Of a DNA stretch of 64,000 nt, positions 48,788 to 57,479 are shown piece by piece; within the stretch, counting starts at the first letter, position 1; each line of letters opens with the position of its first letter. Location of the stretch: assembly GCA_910589055.1 (NCBI GenBank), contig CAJURN010000004.1:62001-126000 (forward strand), in the 5' to 3' direction. A model generated the notes under the pieces. The model searched no databases and was not told where the DNA came from. It saw nothing but the letters and a program-made list of their open reading frames with translations. The DNA is from an uncultured Muribaculaceae bacterium (GTDB lineage Bacteria > Bacteroidota > Bacteroidia > Bacteroidales > Muribaculaceae). The position numbers were made by a program, and so were the translations under genes.

Positions 48788-50041
48788 TTATTCTGTCCCG
48801 GTATCGAAGGTTATTTTCCCGAGGCTGTTGATTGCCTTCTGCTTGCGCGAGTCTATCACATGGAGATATTTCTCCGTCATCTTGATGTTTGCGTGTCCAA
48901 GCAATGACGATACTGTCTTGATGTCTGCTCCGGCATTGAGAAGATTTACCGCAAAACTATGTCGGGCGCAGTGCCACGTTATCTTCTTGTTGATTCCGGC
49001 CTCCTTGACCCAACGGAGCAGATGTTTTCTCGCTGTTCCCTTATGGGGTAAGTCAAATATCTTTTGGGAGTAATCATCATTCTCCGGCTCACCGATAAGT
49101 TTAAGGAGTTCATCATTGAGTGGCGTTACCACGGCGGCATGTGCGCTCCTGCCAGCCGCTTTTTTCTGATTGAACCTCATCACCATTGCCTCATAATCAA
49201 TGTTTGTGAATGTCAGTTCAGCGACATCACAGAATCTCATACCGGTGTAACAGCAGAAGATAAATGCCCTCTGCACCTCACGATGTTCGCCCTTATATCT
49301 GAAAGTGGCAAGTTTCTTTATTTCTCTTGGTGAAAGAATCTCCTTCAGCATAACATTGGTGTCATAGATTATGCGTATCCCCCGGCATGGATTCTTCTTT
49401 ATCAAATCCTCATCAACTGCGTCAGCTATAACTTTCTTGAACCAATGGTAATTCTTTCTCGGTCCCTCTCCGGTACATTTCTTTCGCAGATAGTTGGTGA
49501 ACCCAAGAACCATATCGGGTGTAATTGCGTCCATAGGAAGAACTTCCTTGTACTTGGCGAATCGTGGAGTTTCCTCAAGGTATTCGATGAACCGGATATA
49601 AGCGTATTTGTAAGACTTCTGCACAGGTATCGTGAAAGCCTCGTTATCCCGATGATTGCGGAAATACCTGAGGAAGTTGCACTCCTTTTCCTTTTTCAGT
49701 CGGTATCCTTTTCTGTCTTCAAGCATCTCCTGCTCTTTCTCAAAACGAATCTTCTCTGCGAGTTGCAGAGTGTTCTTGTTTTGCTGTCGTTCCTGAGCAT
49801 TTCTTGGAGCCGCCCAGATATAGAGGTTCAACGCCTCTGTCTTTCGGTTGTGCCTTATCTTGTATTTAGGTTTTCCTTTCATTGCGCCCTCGGTATAGAG
49901 AACATGGTTTCCGTCATCATCATATACTGGCGATTCCGTTCTCCCGAGATAATACTCCAAGAACAGGCTATATCGTCCATCGGTCATCTTCTTTTGGAAG
50001 AGCCTTGGATTCTGTTTTAATTTATTTGGTTGTCTGCCCAT
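48788..50041 (-). CDS. Tyrosine site-specific integrase
   Basis: The ATG at 50041 gives a 417-residue protein (MGRQPNKLKQNPRLFQKK). An N-terminal arm-binding-type domain with a characteristic Bacteroidota insert (about 15-100) is followed by a SAM-like core-binding domain (about 125-215). The catalytic domain contains CCYTGMRFCDVAELT (first Arg), a conserved Lys region (MRFNQKKAAGR), WHCARHSFAVNLL (HxxR), LLGHANIKMTEKYLHV (His and the nucleophile Tyr). It should recombine attP with a chromosomal CATACCTT-containing site. It sits at the right end of the element and reads inward, with its own promoter box at 50067-50074. Confidence 0.93.
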   Translation of the reverse strand: MGRQPNKLKQNPRLFQKKMTDGRYSLFLEYYLGRTESPVYDDDGNHVLYTEGAMKGKPKYKIRHNRKTEALNLYIWAAPRNAQERQQNKNTLQLAEKIRFEKEQEMLEDRKGYRLKKEKECNFLRYFRNHRDNEAFTIPVQKSYKYAYIRFIEYLEETPRFAKYKEVLPMDAITPDMVLGFTNYLRKKCTGEGPRKNYHWFKKVIADAVDEDLIKKNPCRGIRIIYDTNVMLKEILSPREIKKLATFRYKGEHREVQRAFIFCCYTGMRFCDVAELTFTNIDYEAMVMRFNQKKAAGRSAHAAVVTPLNDELLKLIGEPENDDYSQKIFDLPHKGTARKHLLRWVKEAGINKKITWHCARHSFAVNLLNAGADIKTVSSLLGHANIKMTEKYLHVIDSRKQKAINSLGKITFDTGTE

Positions 50042-50066
50042 AATCAATTAATTTTGTGTTGTGGCG

Positions 50067-50074
50067 CAAAGATA
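50067..50074 (-). promoter_or_regulatory. Promoter -7 box TATCTTTG of the integrase gene
   Basis: On the minus strand TATCTTTG lies 25 bases before the ATG at 50041 and matches TAnnTTTG. Confidence 0.55.
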
Positions 50075-50139
50075 ACTCCATGTTGGGAAACACGAAAATC
50101 GCCCTCAACAGATATTAACAATTAGCCGAGAGAAAAGAT

Positions 50140-50157
50140 GTACTAAAGTCGTACTAA
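50140..50157 (+). other. Right-end integrase arm-type repeats
   Basis: GTACTAA at 50140-50146 and 50151-50157, 11 bp apart, inside ATGTACTAAAGTCGTACTAA. This nearly repeats the left-end pair at 41837-41854 in the same orientation. Confidence 0.6.
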
Positions 50158-50271
50158 TTGAGAAAATTGATAGAAATAAAGGAAAACGAATAGAAAACCA
50201 AGTCAATCTAATACACTGATAACCACTCAAATAAGTTCTATTGGGTTATATCCGTTTTACCTATGATAAAA

Positions 50272-50279
50272 CATACCTT
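50272..50279 (+). other. Right attachment core CATACCTT
   Basis: Second copy of the 8-bp core; the base after it (50280) continues the host coding sequence with GAT TTG TCG (Asp-Leu-Ser). Confidence 0.75.
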
Positions 50280-50507
50280 GATTTGTCGTCGTTCGGGGCT
50301 TCAGCCACGAAAGCGCCGTCGCTCAAACTCATCTTCGACCGCAGCGAGGCCGGACTCGATTTCATTTCAGCCGATACCCGACTCCCGCAGGACCAAGACA
50401 ACACTTTATATAATGTATTAGGCCAGCCAATAGCGCATCCGGTTCCCGGACAAATCTACATTTGCAACGGCGAAAAAATAATATACCACGAGAATAAAAA
50501 CAACTGA
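50280..50507 (+). pseudogene. C-terminal part of the split secreted protein gene
   Basis: These 75 codons plus stop continue the gene truncated at 41780 in the same phase. They encode DLSSFGASATKAPSLKLIFD, then TLYNVLGQPIAHPVPGQIYICNGEKIIYHENKNN (read in two pieces), the same kind of tail as in the 12820-14616 and 50525-52534 proteins. The piece has no start of its own in host sequence; a frame reaching it from 50241 begins in element DNA. The next gene starts 17 bp after the stop, so before insertion the two secreted proteins probably formed one operon. Confidence 0.85.
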
Positions 50508-50524
50508 ATAAATCCACATTCCCT

Positions 50525-52534
50525 ATGAACATGTTTACTTCCTTTGGAAAAGTCACGCTGTCCGTCGCAATGGCAGCAATGACAGTCCTGTCAGCATCAG
50601 CACAGGAAAAAGTAATCAACGGCTACTTCCGCGTGCAGAGCGCTGCGGGTGTGGCCTCCCAAGACCAGTATGTCGAAGTCCGCGGTCCGTTCACCGCAGC
50701 TCCCGACATGACCTTCCAGGCAGCTCAGAAAAGCGCCGGTTCAGTAATCTACATCTCAGCCGAGGCTGAAGGTGAAGGCGCCGACGTGAGCTACCGACTC
50801 ACCAACCTGCGCAGCCAGGGCATCGACGTATCGCTCGACAACGTAGCGGTGGCCGACTACGAAAACTTCATCAATGACGTCCTGGCACAGAACGTGCCTC
50901 TGGTCTACGGCATGGTACAGCTCGGATTCCAGCGCGGCTACACCTCCATTGCCCGCACCACAGTGGGTGCCATCATCCACTTCGCAGCCGCCGAGCTCGA
51001 CAACCGCCGCCAGGACGATGCCTGGTGGAACACTGCGGACCATAAGCAGTTCCTCGAGGAACACCCCGACTTTGACCGCAACGGCGACTACCTCGCAGTG
51101 GCTCGCGAATTCAACGAGACCGTGACCGCCAATCTCGACATCGCCATCCGTCTGCGTCCCGTTCCCGGCAAGGAGCGCACCTACACCATCACCTTCGACG
51201 TTCCCAGCTTCGAATCCGTGTCGCAGTGGTATGCCACCTCGCCTAAAAAAGCCGAATTCGAGGCTGCCATGGACATCATGAGCCTTTTCCTCGCCGACCA
51301 CGGCCTGCCCCTCGAGAACTTCACCGCCAAAGACAGCGAAATCCTCAAGGGATGGGGCTATGACCTGGCATCCAATCCCGGCAACAAGGTAATCACCGCC
51401 GAAGAAAGCGCTGAATACGCAGGCTACGTACAGTCCAGCTTCCGCACCATCTTCGCCGACCACAATCTCCTGTTCAACTGGCTCAAGCTCCTTGCCTACA
51501 AGGTGACCCGCGGCTCTTCCGAATTCCCCGAACTCGGCACCGCATTTGACGGCGTGGGCGATATGATGAAAGGCCACTACATCACCAGCCTCATGTACCA
51601 GTATCTGCCCTACATCCAGCAGGGTCAGCGCGCGAGCCTTATCAACGGCGAAGGCAACACCTTCAACTTCGCAGGCAGCAGCATCGACACCCTCGGCGAC
51701 AAAGGCCAGTGGGTTATCCAGCCCGTCGACAACGAATCGCAGGAATTTTTCGTTGACGTAGAACACTCCTGGGACGGCAGCTATCACACCGCCTGCATGT
51801 TCGACTTCCCCGTCGAGGCCGAAGACGACGCAACCAAGTTCTACACCCTCTCGGAAATGAAGACCAAGCTCGTCGACAGCAACTCTGGCAAAGAGCTCAG
51901 CTACGTAGAAATGACCGAACTCACCGGAACAGTGCCCGCACAGACTCCGTTTATCCTCGCCACCGAATATGCCGACGGCCAGGTTAAGCTCGTCATCCCC
52001 GGCGACATCAAGTATCCCGACCCCATCGAAGCCCGTCCCGAAAACTCATTCGTGGTATCCGACGAAGAAGTATCGACACAGCGCGTAATCCGCCGTGCCG
52101 CTGATGAAAACTCCTCGACAGGCCTCAAGGGTGTTCTCCTGCCCACCGCTATCGACACCGACGCCCTAAGCAACCTCTGGGGCATCAACTACGATCAGAA
52201 CCAGCCCCTCCACCGTCTCGGAACCACCGAACGCTACGAAGTCAGCGAAGATGGCTCAAGCCGCGACCAGGTTACACGACTCTCGCTCAACAACGCCACT
52301 TCAGGCACACTGAAGGCTAACGAAGCCGTATATCTCCCCGGCGAGAACACCGAAGAAAATCTTGTGCTCATCGGCGAACCCAAGGACGAGACTCCTCTCC
52401 CCACCGGCGTTGAGAACATCACCGTTGAAGCCGAAGGCGAAACCGTCATCTACGACCTCCGCGGCGTACGCGTGACAGCTCCCAAGGCAGGCAACATCTA
52501 CATCATCAACGGCAAGAAGGCTCTCCTGATGTAA
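50525..52534 (+). CDS. Secreted protein with type IX-like C-terminal tail
   Basis: The 669-residue protein has a signal peptide (MNMFTSFGKVTLSVAMAAMTVLSASAQ). A large mature region (28-560) has no domain I can name; it includes a helix-rich part with DNVAVADYENFINDVLAQ and a later part with KGQWVIQPVDNESQEFFVDVE. The final tail is VIYDLRGVRVTAPKAGNIYIINGKKALLM, read as YDLxGxxV then GxIYIxNGKK. The tail is shared with the interrupted gene immediately upstream (17 bp) and the 12820-14616 gene. Type IX secretion and surface attachment are inferred from the tail and the neighbouring porU/porV genes. Insertion of the mobile element has probably separated this gene from its original promoter. Confidence 0.65.
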   Translation: MNMFTSFGKVTLSVAMAAMTVLSASAQEKVINGYFRVQSAAGVASQDQYVEVRGPFTAAPDMTFQAAQKSAGSVIYISAEAEGEGADVSYRLTNLRSQGIDVSLDNVAVADYENFINDVLAQNVPLVYGMVQLGFQRGYTSIARTTVGAIIHFAAAELDNRRQDDAWWNTADHKQFLEEHPDFDRNGDYLAVAREFNETVTANLDIAIRLRPVPGKERTYTITFDVPSFESVSQWYATSPKKAEFEAAMDIMSLFLADHGLPLENFTAKDSEILKGWGYDLASNPGNKVITAEESAEYAGYVQSSFRTIFADHNLLFNWLKLLAYKVTRGSSEFPELGTAFDGVGDMMKGHYITSLMYQYLPYIQQGQRASLINGEGNTFNFAGSSIDTLGDKGQWVIQPVDNESQEFFVDVEHSWDGSYHTACMFDFPVEAEDDATKFYTLSEMKTKLVDSNSGKELSYVEMTELTGTVPAQTPFILATEYADGQVKLVIPGDIKYPDPIEARPENSFVVSDEEVSTQRVIRRAADENSSTGLKGVLLPTAIDTDALSNLWGINYDQNQPLHRLGTTERYEVSEDGSSRDQVTRLSLNNATSGTLKANEAVYLPGENTEENLVLIGEPKDETPLPTGVENITVEAEGETVIYDLRGVRVTAPKAGNIYIINGKKALLM

Positions 52535-52562
52535 TTTCAAATATTCCCCATACCCACATAGC

Positions 52563-52587
52563 GGGCGACGCCAATCCGGCGCCGCCC
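52563..52587 (+). terminator. Terminator between the secreted-protein gene and porU
   Basis: GGGCG-A-CGCC pairs with GGCG-C-CGCCC across a short loop (one internal mismatch), followed by GTTTCTTAT. Confidence 0.55.
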
Positions 52588-52665
52588 GTTTCTTATCCGC
52601 CCCACGCAATATTTGCCCCACCGCTCCGTTAATCCTATCGGATAAATAGCAAGCGACATTATCAG

Positions 52666-55600
52666 ATGACAAAAATATATACTCTCCTTACCTCCCTGTG
52701 GCACAGACATGCCTACCGCTTCCGCCCGACGGCGCTCATCCTGGCGGCGGCACTGCTCATGCCCGTACTTCCGGCCCGAGCCTTCCCCACCGACACCTAT
52801 GCCGAATCCTCGCGACTGGCTTCAGGCCGCTGGGTCAAAATCGGGGTTGAGAACTCCGGCGTGTACTGCATCTCCCGCGCCACACTGCGCAGCTGGGGAT
52901 TCAGCAACCCCGAGCGTGTGCGCATCCACGGCTACGGTGGCCGACGCATGCCAGATGTGCTGTCCACATCCAATTACATCGACGACCTGCCGCCGGTGCA
53001 GTCGGTGCTGACCGACAAAGGCGTCGTGTTCTACGCCACAGGTGCCGGAGAATGGGTTCAGTCGACCGGAAGCTACTACCACTACGACCTGAACATATAC
53101 TCCACCACGTCCTACTACTTCGTGACCGAATCCGACGAGGAAATCCCCGCCATCGAACAGGTAGGAAACGCCGAGCCGGTCAATCCCGTGGAATACTTCC
53201 TTGACCGCATCCACTACGAGAAAGAAATCGAATCGCCCGGGGAAGCAGGAGCGCTCCTGGTGGGCGAAGACTTCAAGAACACCCGCTCGCGCAATTTCAA
53301 CTTCACCCTCACCGACCCCATGCCCGAGGTGCAGGACGGATGGCTCGAATGTTCGTTCATTTCCAACACCTTATCCGGCGGACAACTCGCCTTCACCCAC
53401 AACAATTCGCCGCTGAGCCAGCAGTCGTCCGACCGCATACAGGCCACCTCGACGAGCGTGTATGTGTGCGGCACGGAAACCACCGCACGCCACACATTCA
53501 AGCCCGACGCATCCGGGAAAGCAACCATAGGAATCACCTTCTCTGCTTCCGGGATCGTGAACGGCGCCTGGCTCAACTATCTCACGCTCAATTACCCCCG
53601 CAGTCTCAAGCTCCCCGCATCCGGCAGCCTCGAGTTCTGGAGCAACACCCGCGAACTGCGCCTTTCAGGCACCCGTGAAGGCACCGTAGTATGGGACGTG
53701 ACCGCACCGGGCAACATCCTTGCCCTGCGCACAGGAAGTCCCGCCGACGCATCGGGAGTGCTTCAATGGCGCGCATCCTACTCGGGCATGCGCTCCTACG
53801 TGGCATGGCATCCGCAGGCCACCCTCCCCGAGCCCGTAAGCTACGGCACGGTCGACAACCAGGACCTCCACGCCGCGGAATCCACCGACATGGTGATAAT
53901 CACCCCTCTGGCCTATCTCGACCAGGCCGAACGGCTTGCCAACCTTCACCGCGGCAGCGCCGACCCCATTACGGTGCAGGTAGTCAACGTGGATAAAATC
54001 TACAACGAATTCGGCTCCGGCAGCCCCGACGTCGCCGCCATACGCCACTATCTCAAGATGCTCCACGACCGGGGCAAGGAAGGAATCGGCAAGCCGCTGC
54101 GCTACGCCGTACTGCTCGCACGCACGACCTTCGACAACCGCCGCCTTACCTCGGTGATGAAAAAAGAGACCTATCCAACCATCCCGGGATGGATGCCCCG
54201 TACGGTACGCAGCGGCCTGAGTGAGAACGAAGGATACTCCACCGACGACTTCATCGCCCTGCTCGACGACAACAGCGGAAGCGACATGGGCCTCGACGAC
54301 ATATCAATTGCCGTGGGTCGCATCCCGGCCACATCGGCCACCGACGTCCGCAACGCTGTCGACAAGATTTCCGACTACATGGCCGGACTGCGCCGCGGAG
54401 CGTGGAAACACCGCTTCATGTTCCTTGCCGACGACCAGGACAACGGAACCCACCTCGACCAGACAGAGAACATCATCAATGGTGTCACCGCCACCGAAGG
54501 CCAGCAGCACCTCATCCGCAAGGTCTATATGGACGCCTTCCAGAAAGTAGGAGGAAAATACCCCGAGGCCCGCAACCGCATGTATCGCTACCTTGATGAG
54601 GGCGTAGTGTGGTGGAACTTCGTAGGCCACGCCAACGAAACAGGCTGGACCGGCGAGGGACAGCTCTCCTACACCGACCTCAACAACATGTTTCTGCGCC
54701 ACTGGCCCTTCATCTACGCCGCCACCTGCGACTTCCTGCGCTTCGACGCAAGCAAGATCAGCGGTGCCGAGATCATCTACTTCGAGCGCTATGGCGGTGC
54801 GATAGGCATTATCAGCGCCACCCGCCCGGTGTACATATCCGACAACGGGCTTCTCTCGGAGGCAATGGGACGCACTCTGGCCTGCCGCGACGAAAACGGT
54901 CGCTTCCTCACCGCAGGCGAAATCTACCGCCGGGCAAAGAACAACATCCTCTCGTCGGACGGCGTACGTCGCTCCAACAGCAACAGGTTGCGCTACGTGT
55001 TCATGGGCGATCCGGCCCTGCATCTGGCAATCCCCGACAATCTTGTCACCATCGACAAGGTGCGAGGAGCCGACATCGACCCGGAAAATCCTCCTGTGCT
55101 CGCCGCCCTGGAGATATGCGAGATTTCCGGACGCGTGACAGCTCCCGACGGAACACCTCTGCCCGACTTCAACGGCACCCTTCTTGTCGACATCTACGAT
55201 GCCGAGAAATCCGTCACGACCCTCGGCAACGGCGAAAACGGCGTGCAATCGAACTTCGAGGAGTACGGCGACCGCATTTTCACCGGCTCGACACGCGTCG
55301 TCAACGGCCAATACACCCTCCGCGTGGCAATGCCGGCTGAGATTTCCCAGAACTTCCGCCCGGCCACAGTATCGCTCTACGCCTACCCCGACGGCACCGA
55401 TACGAGTTCAGCCCTCGAGGCCGTGGGGCTCAACCGTGAGCTATACGTCTACGGCTACGACGACACCGCCGCGCCCGACACCACTCCGCCCGTAATCTCG
55501 TCGCTTGTCCTCAATCACAGCACATTCACATCCGGCTCTACTGTAAACGCCTCGCCCATGCTCATAGCCGAGGTGAGCGACGACGTGGCCCTGAACCTCT

Positions 55601-56145
55601 CCGGAGCCGGAATAGGCCATCAGATGACGGCCATCCTTGACGGCAACAAGGCCTACGCCGACCTGCCCCTGTACTTCACTCCCTCGGTCGACGGCTCGCC
55701 TTCGGGCACCATCAACTACACCCTCGAAAACCTCACCTCGGGCGCACACAGCCTGATGCTGCGCGTGTGGGACACCGCCGGAAACTCCACAACGTCGGAA
55801 ATCGACTTCTTCGTCGACCCTGAAAAGGCTCCGAAAATCTACGACATATATTCCGATGCCAATCCGGCCTATGACATGGCAAACTTCTACCTCAGCCACG
55901 ACCAACCGGATGCCACCGTCAACGTGACCGTGACCGTCTACAACCTTCTTGGCAAACCCGTGTGGGAAAGCCGGCAGAGCGGACGCAGCGACATGTTCCT
56001 CACCGTGCCCGTGTCGTGGAATCTTACCGACTACTCCGGACGCCGCGTGCAACGCGGAATCTACCTCTACCGCGCCCGCATCGACTCCGGCTCCGACTCC
56101 TACGAGACCGCCTCAAGACGCATCGCCGTTGCCGCGGGCGACTGA
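52666..56145 (+). CDS. porU: Type IX secretion system sortase PorU
   Basis: The 1159-residue length is almost exactly that of Porphyromonas gingivalis PorU. After a signal sequence ending near LPARA comes an N-terminal beta domain (WVKIGVENSGVYCISRATLRSWGF). The C25 (gingipain-like) cysteine-peptidase domain follows, with the catalytic His655 in WWNFVGHANETGW and Cys688 in YAATCDFLRFD. Ig-like domains and a FlgD-like C-terminus follow (WNLTDYSGRRVQRGIYLYRARID). PorU removes the C-terminal signal of type IX cargo at the cell surface and attaches A-LPS. The same locus has porU2 and porV. No promoter box is obvious in the 78 bp after the upstream terminator. Confidence 0.93.
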   Translation: MTKIYTLLTSLWHRHAYRFRPTALILAAALLMPVLPARAFPTDTYAESSRLASGRWVKIGVENSGVYCISRATLRSWGFSNPERVRIHGYGGRRMPDVLSTSNYIDDLPPVQSVLTDKGVVFYATGAGEWVQSTGSYYHYDLNIYSTTSYYFVTESDEEIPAIEQVGNAEPVNPVEYFLDRIHYEKEIESPGEAGALLVGEDFKNTRSRNFNFTLTDPMPEVQDGWLECSFISNTLSGGQLAFTHNNSPLSQQSSDRIQATSTSVYVCGTETTARHTFKPDASGKATIGITFSASGIVNGAWLNYLTLNYPRSLKLPASGSLEFWSNTRELRLSGTREGTVVWDVTAPGNILALRTGSPADASGVLQWRASYSGMRSYVAWHPQATLPEPVSYGTVDNQDLHAAESTDMVIITPLAYLDQAERLANLHRGSADPITVQVVNVDKIYNEFGSGSPDVAAIRHYLKMLHDRGKEGIGKPLRYAVLLARTTFDNRRLTSVMKKETYPTIPGWMPRTVRSGLSENEGYSTDDFIALLDDNSGSDMGLDDISIAVGRIPATSATDVRNAVDKISDYMAGLRRGAWKHRFMFLADDQDNGTHLDQTENIINGVTATEGQQHLIRKVYMDAFQKVGGKYPEARNRMYRYLDEGVVWWNFVGHANETGWTGEGQLSYTDLNNMFLRHWPFIYAATCDFLRFDASKISGAEIIYFERYGGAIGIISATRPVYISDNGLLSEAMGRTLACRDENGRFLTAGEIYRRAKNNILSSDGVRRSNSNRLRYVFMGDPALHLAIPDNLVTIDKVRGADIDPENPPVLAALEICEISGRVTAPDGTPLPDFNGTLLVDIYDAEKSVTTLGNGENGVQSNFEEYGDRIFTGSTRVVNGQYTLRVAMPAEISQNFRPATVSLYAYPDGTDTSSALEAVGLNRELYVYGYDDTAAPDTTPPVISSLVLNHSTFTSGSTVNASPMLIAEVSDDVALNLSGAGIGHQMTAILDGNKAYADLPLYFTPSVDGSPSGTINYTLENLTSGAHSLMLRVWDTAGNSTTSEIDFFVDPEKAPKIYDIYSDANPAYDMANFYLSHDQPDATVNVTVTVYNLLGKPVWESRQSGRSDMFLTVPVSWNLTDYSGRRVQRGIYLYRARIDSGSDSYETASRRIAVAAGD

Positions 56146-56182
56146 CACTCACGCACGTGCGGGCTATTTCGGAAATTTTTCG

Positions 56183-56190
56183 TAACTTTG
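56183..56190 (+). promoter_or_regulatory. Promoter -7 box TAACTTTG of rex
   Basis: TTCGTAACTTTG ends 7 bases before the rex ATG at 56198, predicting an almost leaderless mRNA. Confidence 0.6.
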
Positions 56191-56197
56191 CAAAATC

Positions 56198-56860
56198 ATG
56201 ATTGGAAACCACACGACCCCAAGCAACCGAACACTCGACCCGCTGCCGGAACCCACCCTGCGGCGGTTGCCTTGGTATCTGGCATACGTGTCGCTGCTGC
56301 GCTCCAGACATGTGGAATATATCTCATCCACAAAGATTGCCGAAGAGCTTGACGTGGATGCTTCCCAGATTGCCAAGGACCTGTCGTTTCTCAATATCAA
56401 GGGTAAGACCCGCATCGGATATGAAGTTGCCGTGCTTGAGACCAAGCTCCGCGACTTCCTCGGCTTCGGCTCACGCCACAACGCCGTGATGGTGGGTGCG
56501 GGCAGTCTCGGCGCCGCACTCATGCAGGACTCCGGACTCCAGCGCTACGGACTCAACATCGTGGCCGGCATCGACTCCGATCCCGAAAAAGCCGGAACCA
56601 CCGTTGCCGACATTCCCGTATACACTCCGGAAGAGCTTCCGGCGCTTGTCAAGGAGCTCAACATCAAGGTAGGCATCATAGCCGTGCCCGTCGACAGTGC
56701 CCAATCCGTGGCCGACTACCTCACCGAATGTGGCATAAAAGGCCTGTGGAACTTCACCCCCTACCGCATACGCGTGCGCGACGGTGTGGTGATTACCAAC
56801 ACATCCATCTACGCCCACCTGGCCGTAATGTACAACCGTCTCGCAAGTCTCGACATATAA
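56198..56860 (+). CDS. rex: Redox-sensing transcriptional repressor Rex
   Basis: The 220-residue protein has an N-terminal winged-helix domain (LPEPTLRRLPWYLAYVSLLR, then ISSTKIAEELDVDASQIAKDLSFL). A Rossmann NAD(H)-binding domain follows, with VMVGAGSLGAAL (GxGxxG) and DSDPEKAGTTV. The C-terminal helix is SIYAHLAVMYNRL, used in dimer swapping. Rex senses the NADH/NAD ratio and represses fermentation and respiration genes. It is placed inside the type IX secretion locus between porU and an FAH-fold gene. I did not find a canonical Rex operator (TTGTGAAnnnnTTCACAA-like) at the kor promoter, so control of kor by Rex is not supported. Confidence 0.93.
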   Translation: MIGNHTTPSNRTLDPLPEPTLRRLPWYLAYVSLLRSRHVEYISSTKIAEELDVDASQIAKDLSFLNIKGKTRIGYEVAVLETKLRDFLGFGSRHNAVMVGAGSLGAALMQDSGLQRYGLNIVAGIDSDPEKAGTTVADIPVYTPEELPALVKELNIKVGIIAVPVDSAQSVADYLTECGIKGLWNFTPYRIRVRDGVVITNTSIYAHLAVMYNRLASLDI

Positions 56861-56878
56861 ATCCCGCTCTCTCCGCCA

Positions 56879-57472
56879 ATGAAAATAATCTGCTTGCGAA
56901 ATTCCTCACTCCTCACCCCCGGGTCGACACCCGAGGTGCGTCTTGGCGTTGACTCCGCGCTCGTGCGTGAGGGAGAGCCCCTTTTCCTGCCCGACCACCT
57001 TGCGCCACACTGGAAAGCGGCAATATGCCCGGCTATAAAAATATGCCGTCTCGGCAGCTCTATCCCCGCGCGCCACGCAGCCTCCTACTACAACGCAATC
57101 ACCACCGTGTGTGTCCTCCTGCCGGAAGACGTTTCCGACCCTGTGCCTGACATCTTCGGCCTGATGGACCGCGCTTTCGTGCCCGGCCACTGGCTCGACT
57201 ACCCGGCAGAAGCGCGTGCAGCCGGGTTCACCGTGACCGCAAACATCACCGGATCTTCCGGCGCCGAGACCTTACAGATGACCTGCTCCGAAAACGACAT
57301 CAACGCCGACACGGCAATAGCAGCCCTGTCGCGCTACGCCACCCTCAAGATGGGCGACATGATAATATTCACCGACAAAGCGTGCCACTTCACTCCCGAA
57401 ATCGGGATGACCGTCAGCGCACGCTTCGACTTCCCCGAATCCACCGACTCCCTCAACTTCAAGATAAAATAA
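56879..57472 (+). CDS. Degenerate fumarylacetoacetate hydrolase-fold protein
   Basis: The 197-residue protein follows the FAH-family outline. It starts MKIICL; PLFLPDHLAPHWKAAICPAIKICRLGSSIP is aligned with the stretch that is normally HYEVELVVRICRLGKNIP; ASYYNAITTVCVLLPEDV corresponds to HRYYDAVTVGIDFTARDL; TLKMGDMIIFTDKACHF to TLKTGDLLFTGTP; and it ends DSLNFKIK. The acidic residues that bind the metal in active FAH enzymes (the ExE near the middle) are replaced by AIC here, so it is probably catalytically dead or altered. It starts 18 bp after rex and ends 7 bp before porU2, so it is co-transcribed with both. Confidence 0.7.
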   Translation: MKIICLRNSSLLTPGSTPEVRLGVDSALVREGEPLFLPDHLAPHWKAAICPAIKICRLGSSIPARHAASYYNAITTVCVLLPEDVSDPVPDIFGLMDRAFVPGHWLDYPAEARAAGFTVTANITGSSGAETLQMTCSENDINADTAIAALSRYATLKMGDMIIFTDKACHFTPEIGMTVSARFDFPESTDSLNFKIK

Positions 57473-57479
57473 ACCTCTC

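Larger units (their letters stand above)
41781..50279. mobile_element. 8.5-kb integrative mobilizable element
   Basis: The element is bounded by CATACCTT direct repeats and interrupts a secreted-protein gene. It carries a structured RNA candidate, a three-gene cargo operon, a MobV relaxase with a probable oriT, a DUF3987 protein, an HTH excisionase-like protein, a TTCCG array and a tyrosine integrase next to the right end. It has no type IV secretion genes, so transfer would depend on a helper conjugative element. Base composition of the cargo is visibly AT-richer than the surrounding chromosome. Similar gene sets (int, HTH, DUF3987, mob) are typical of Bacteroides mobilizable units. Confidence 0.88.
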
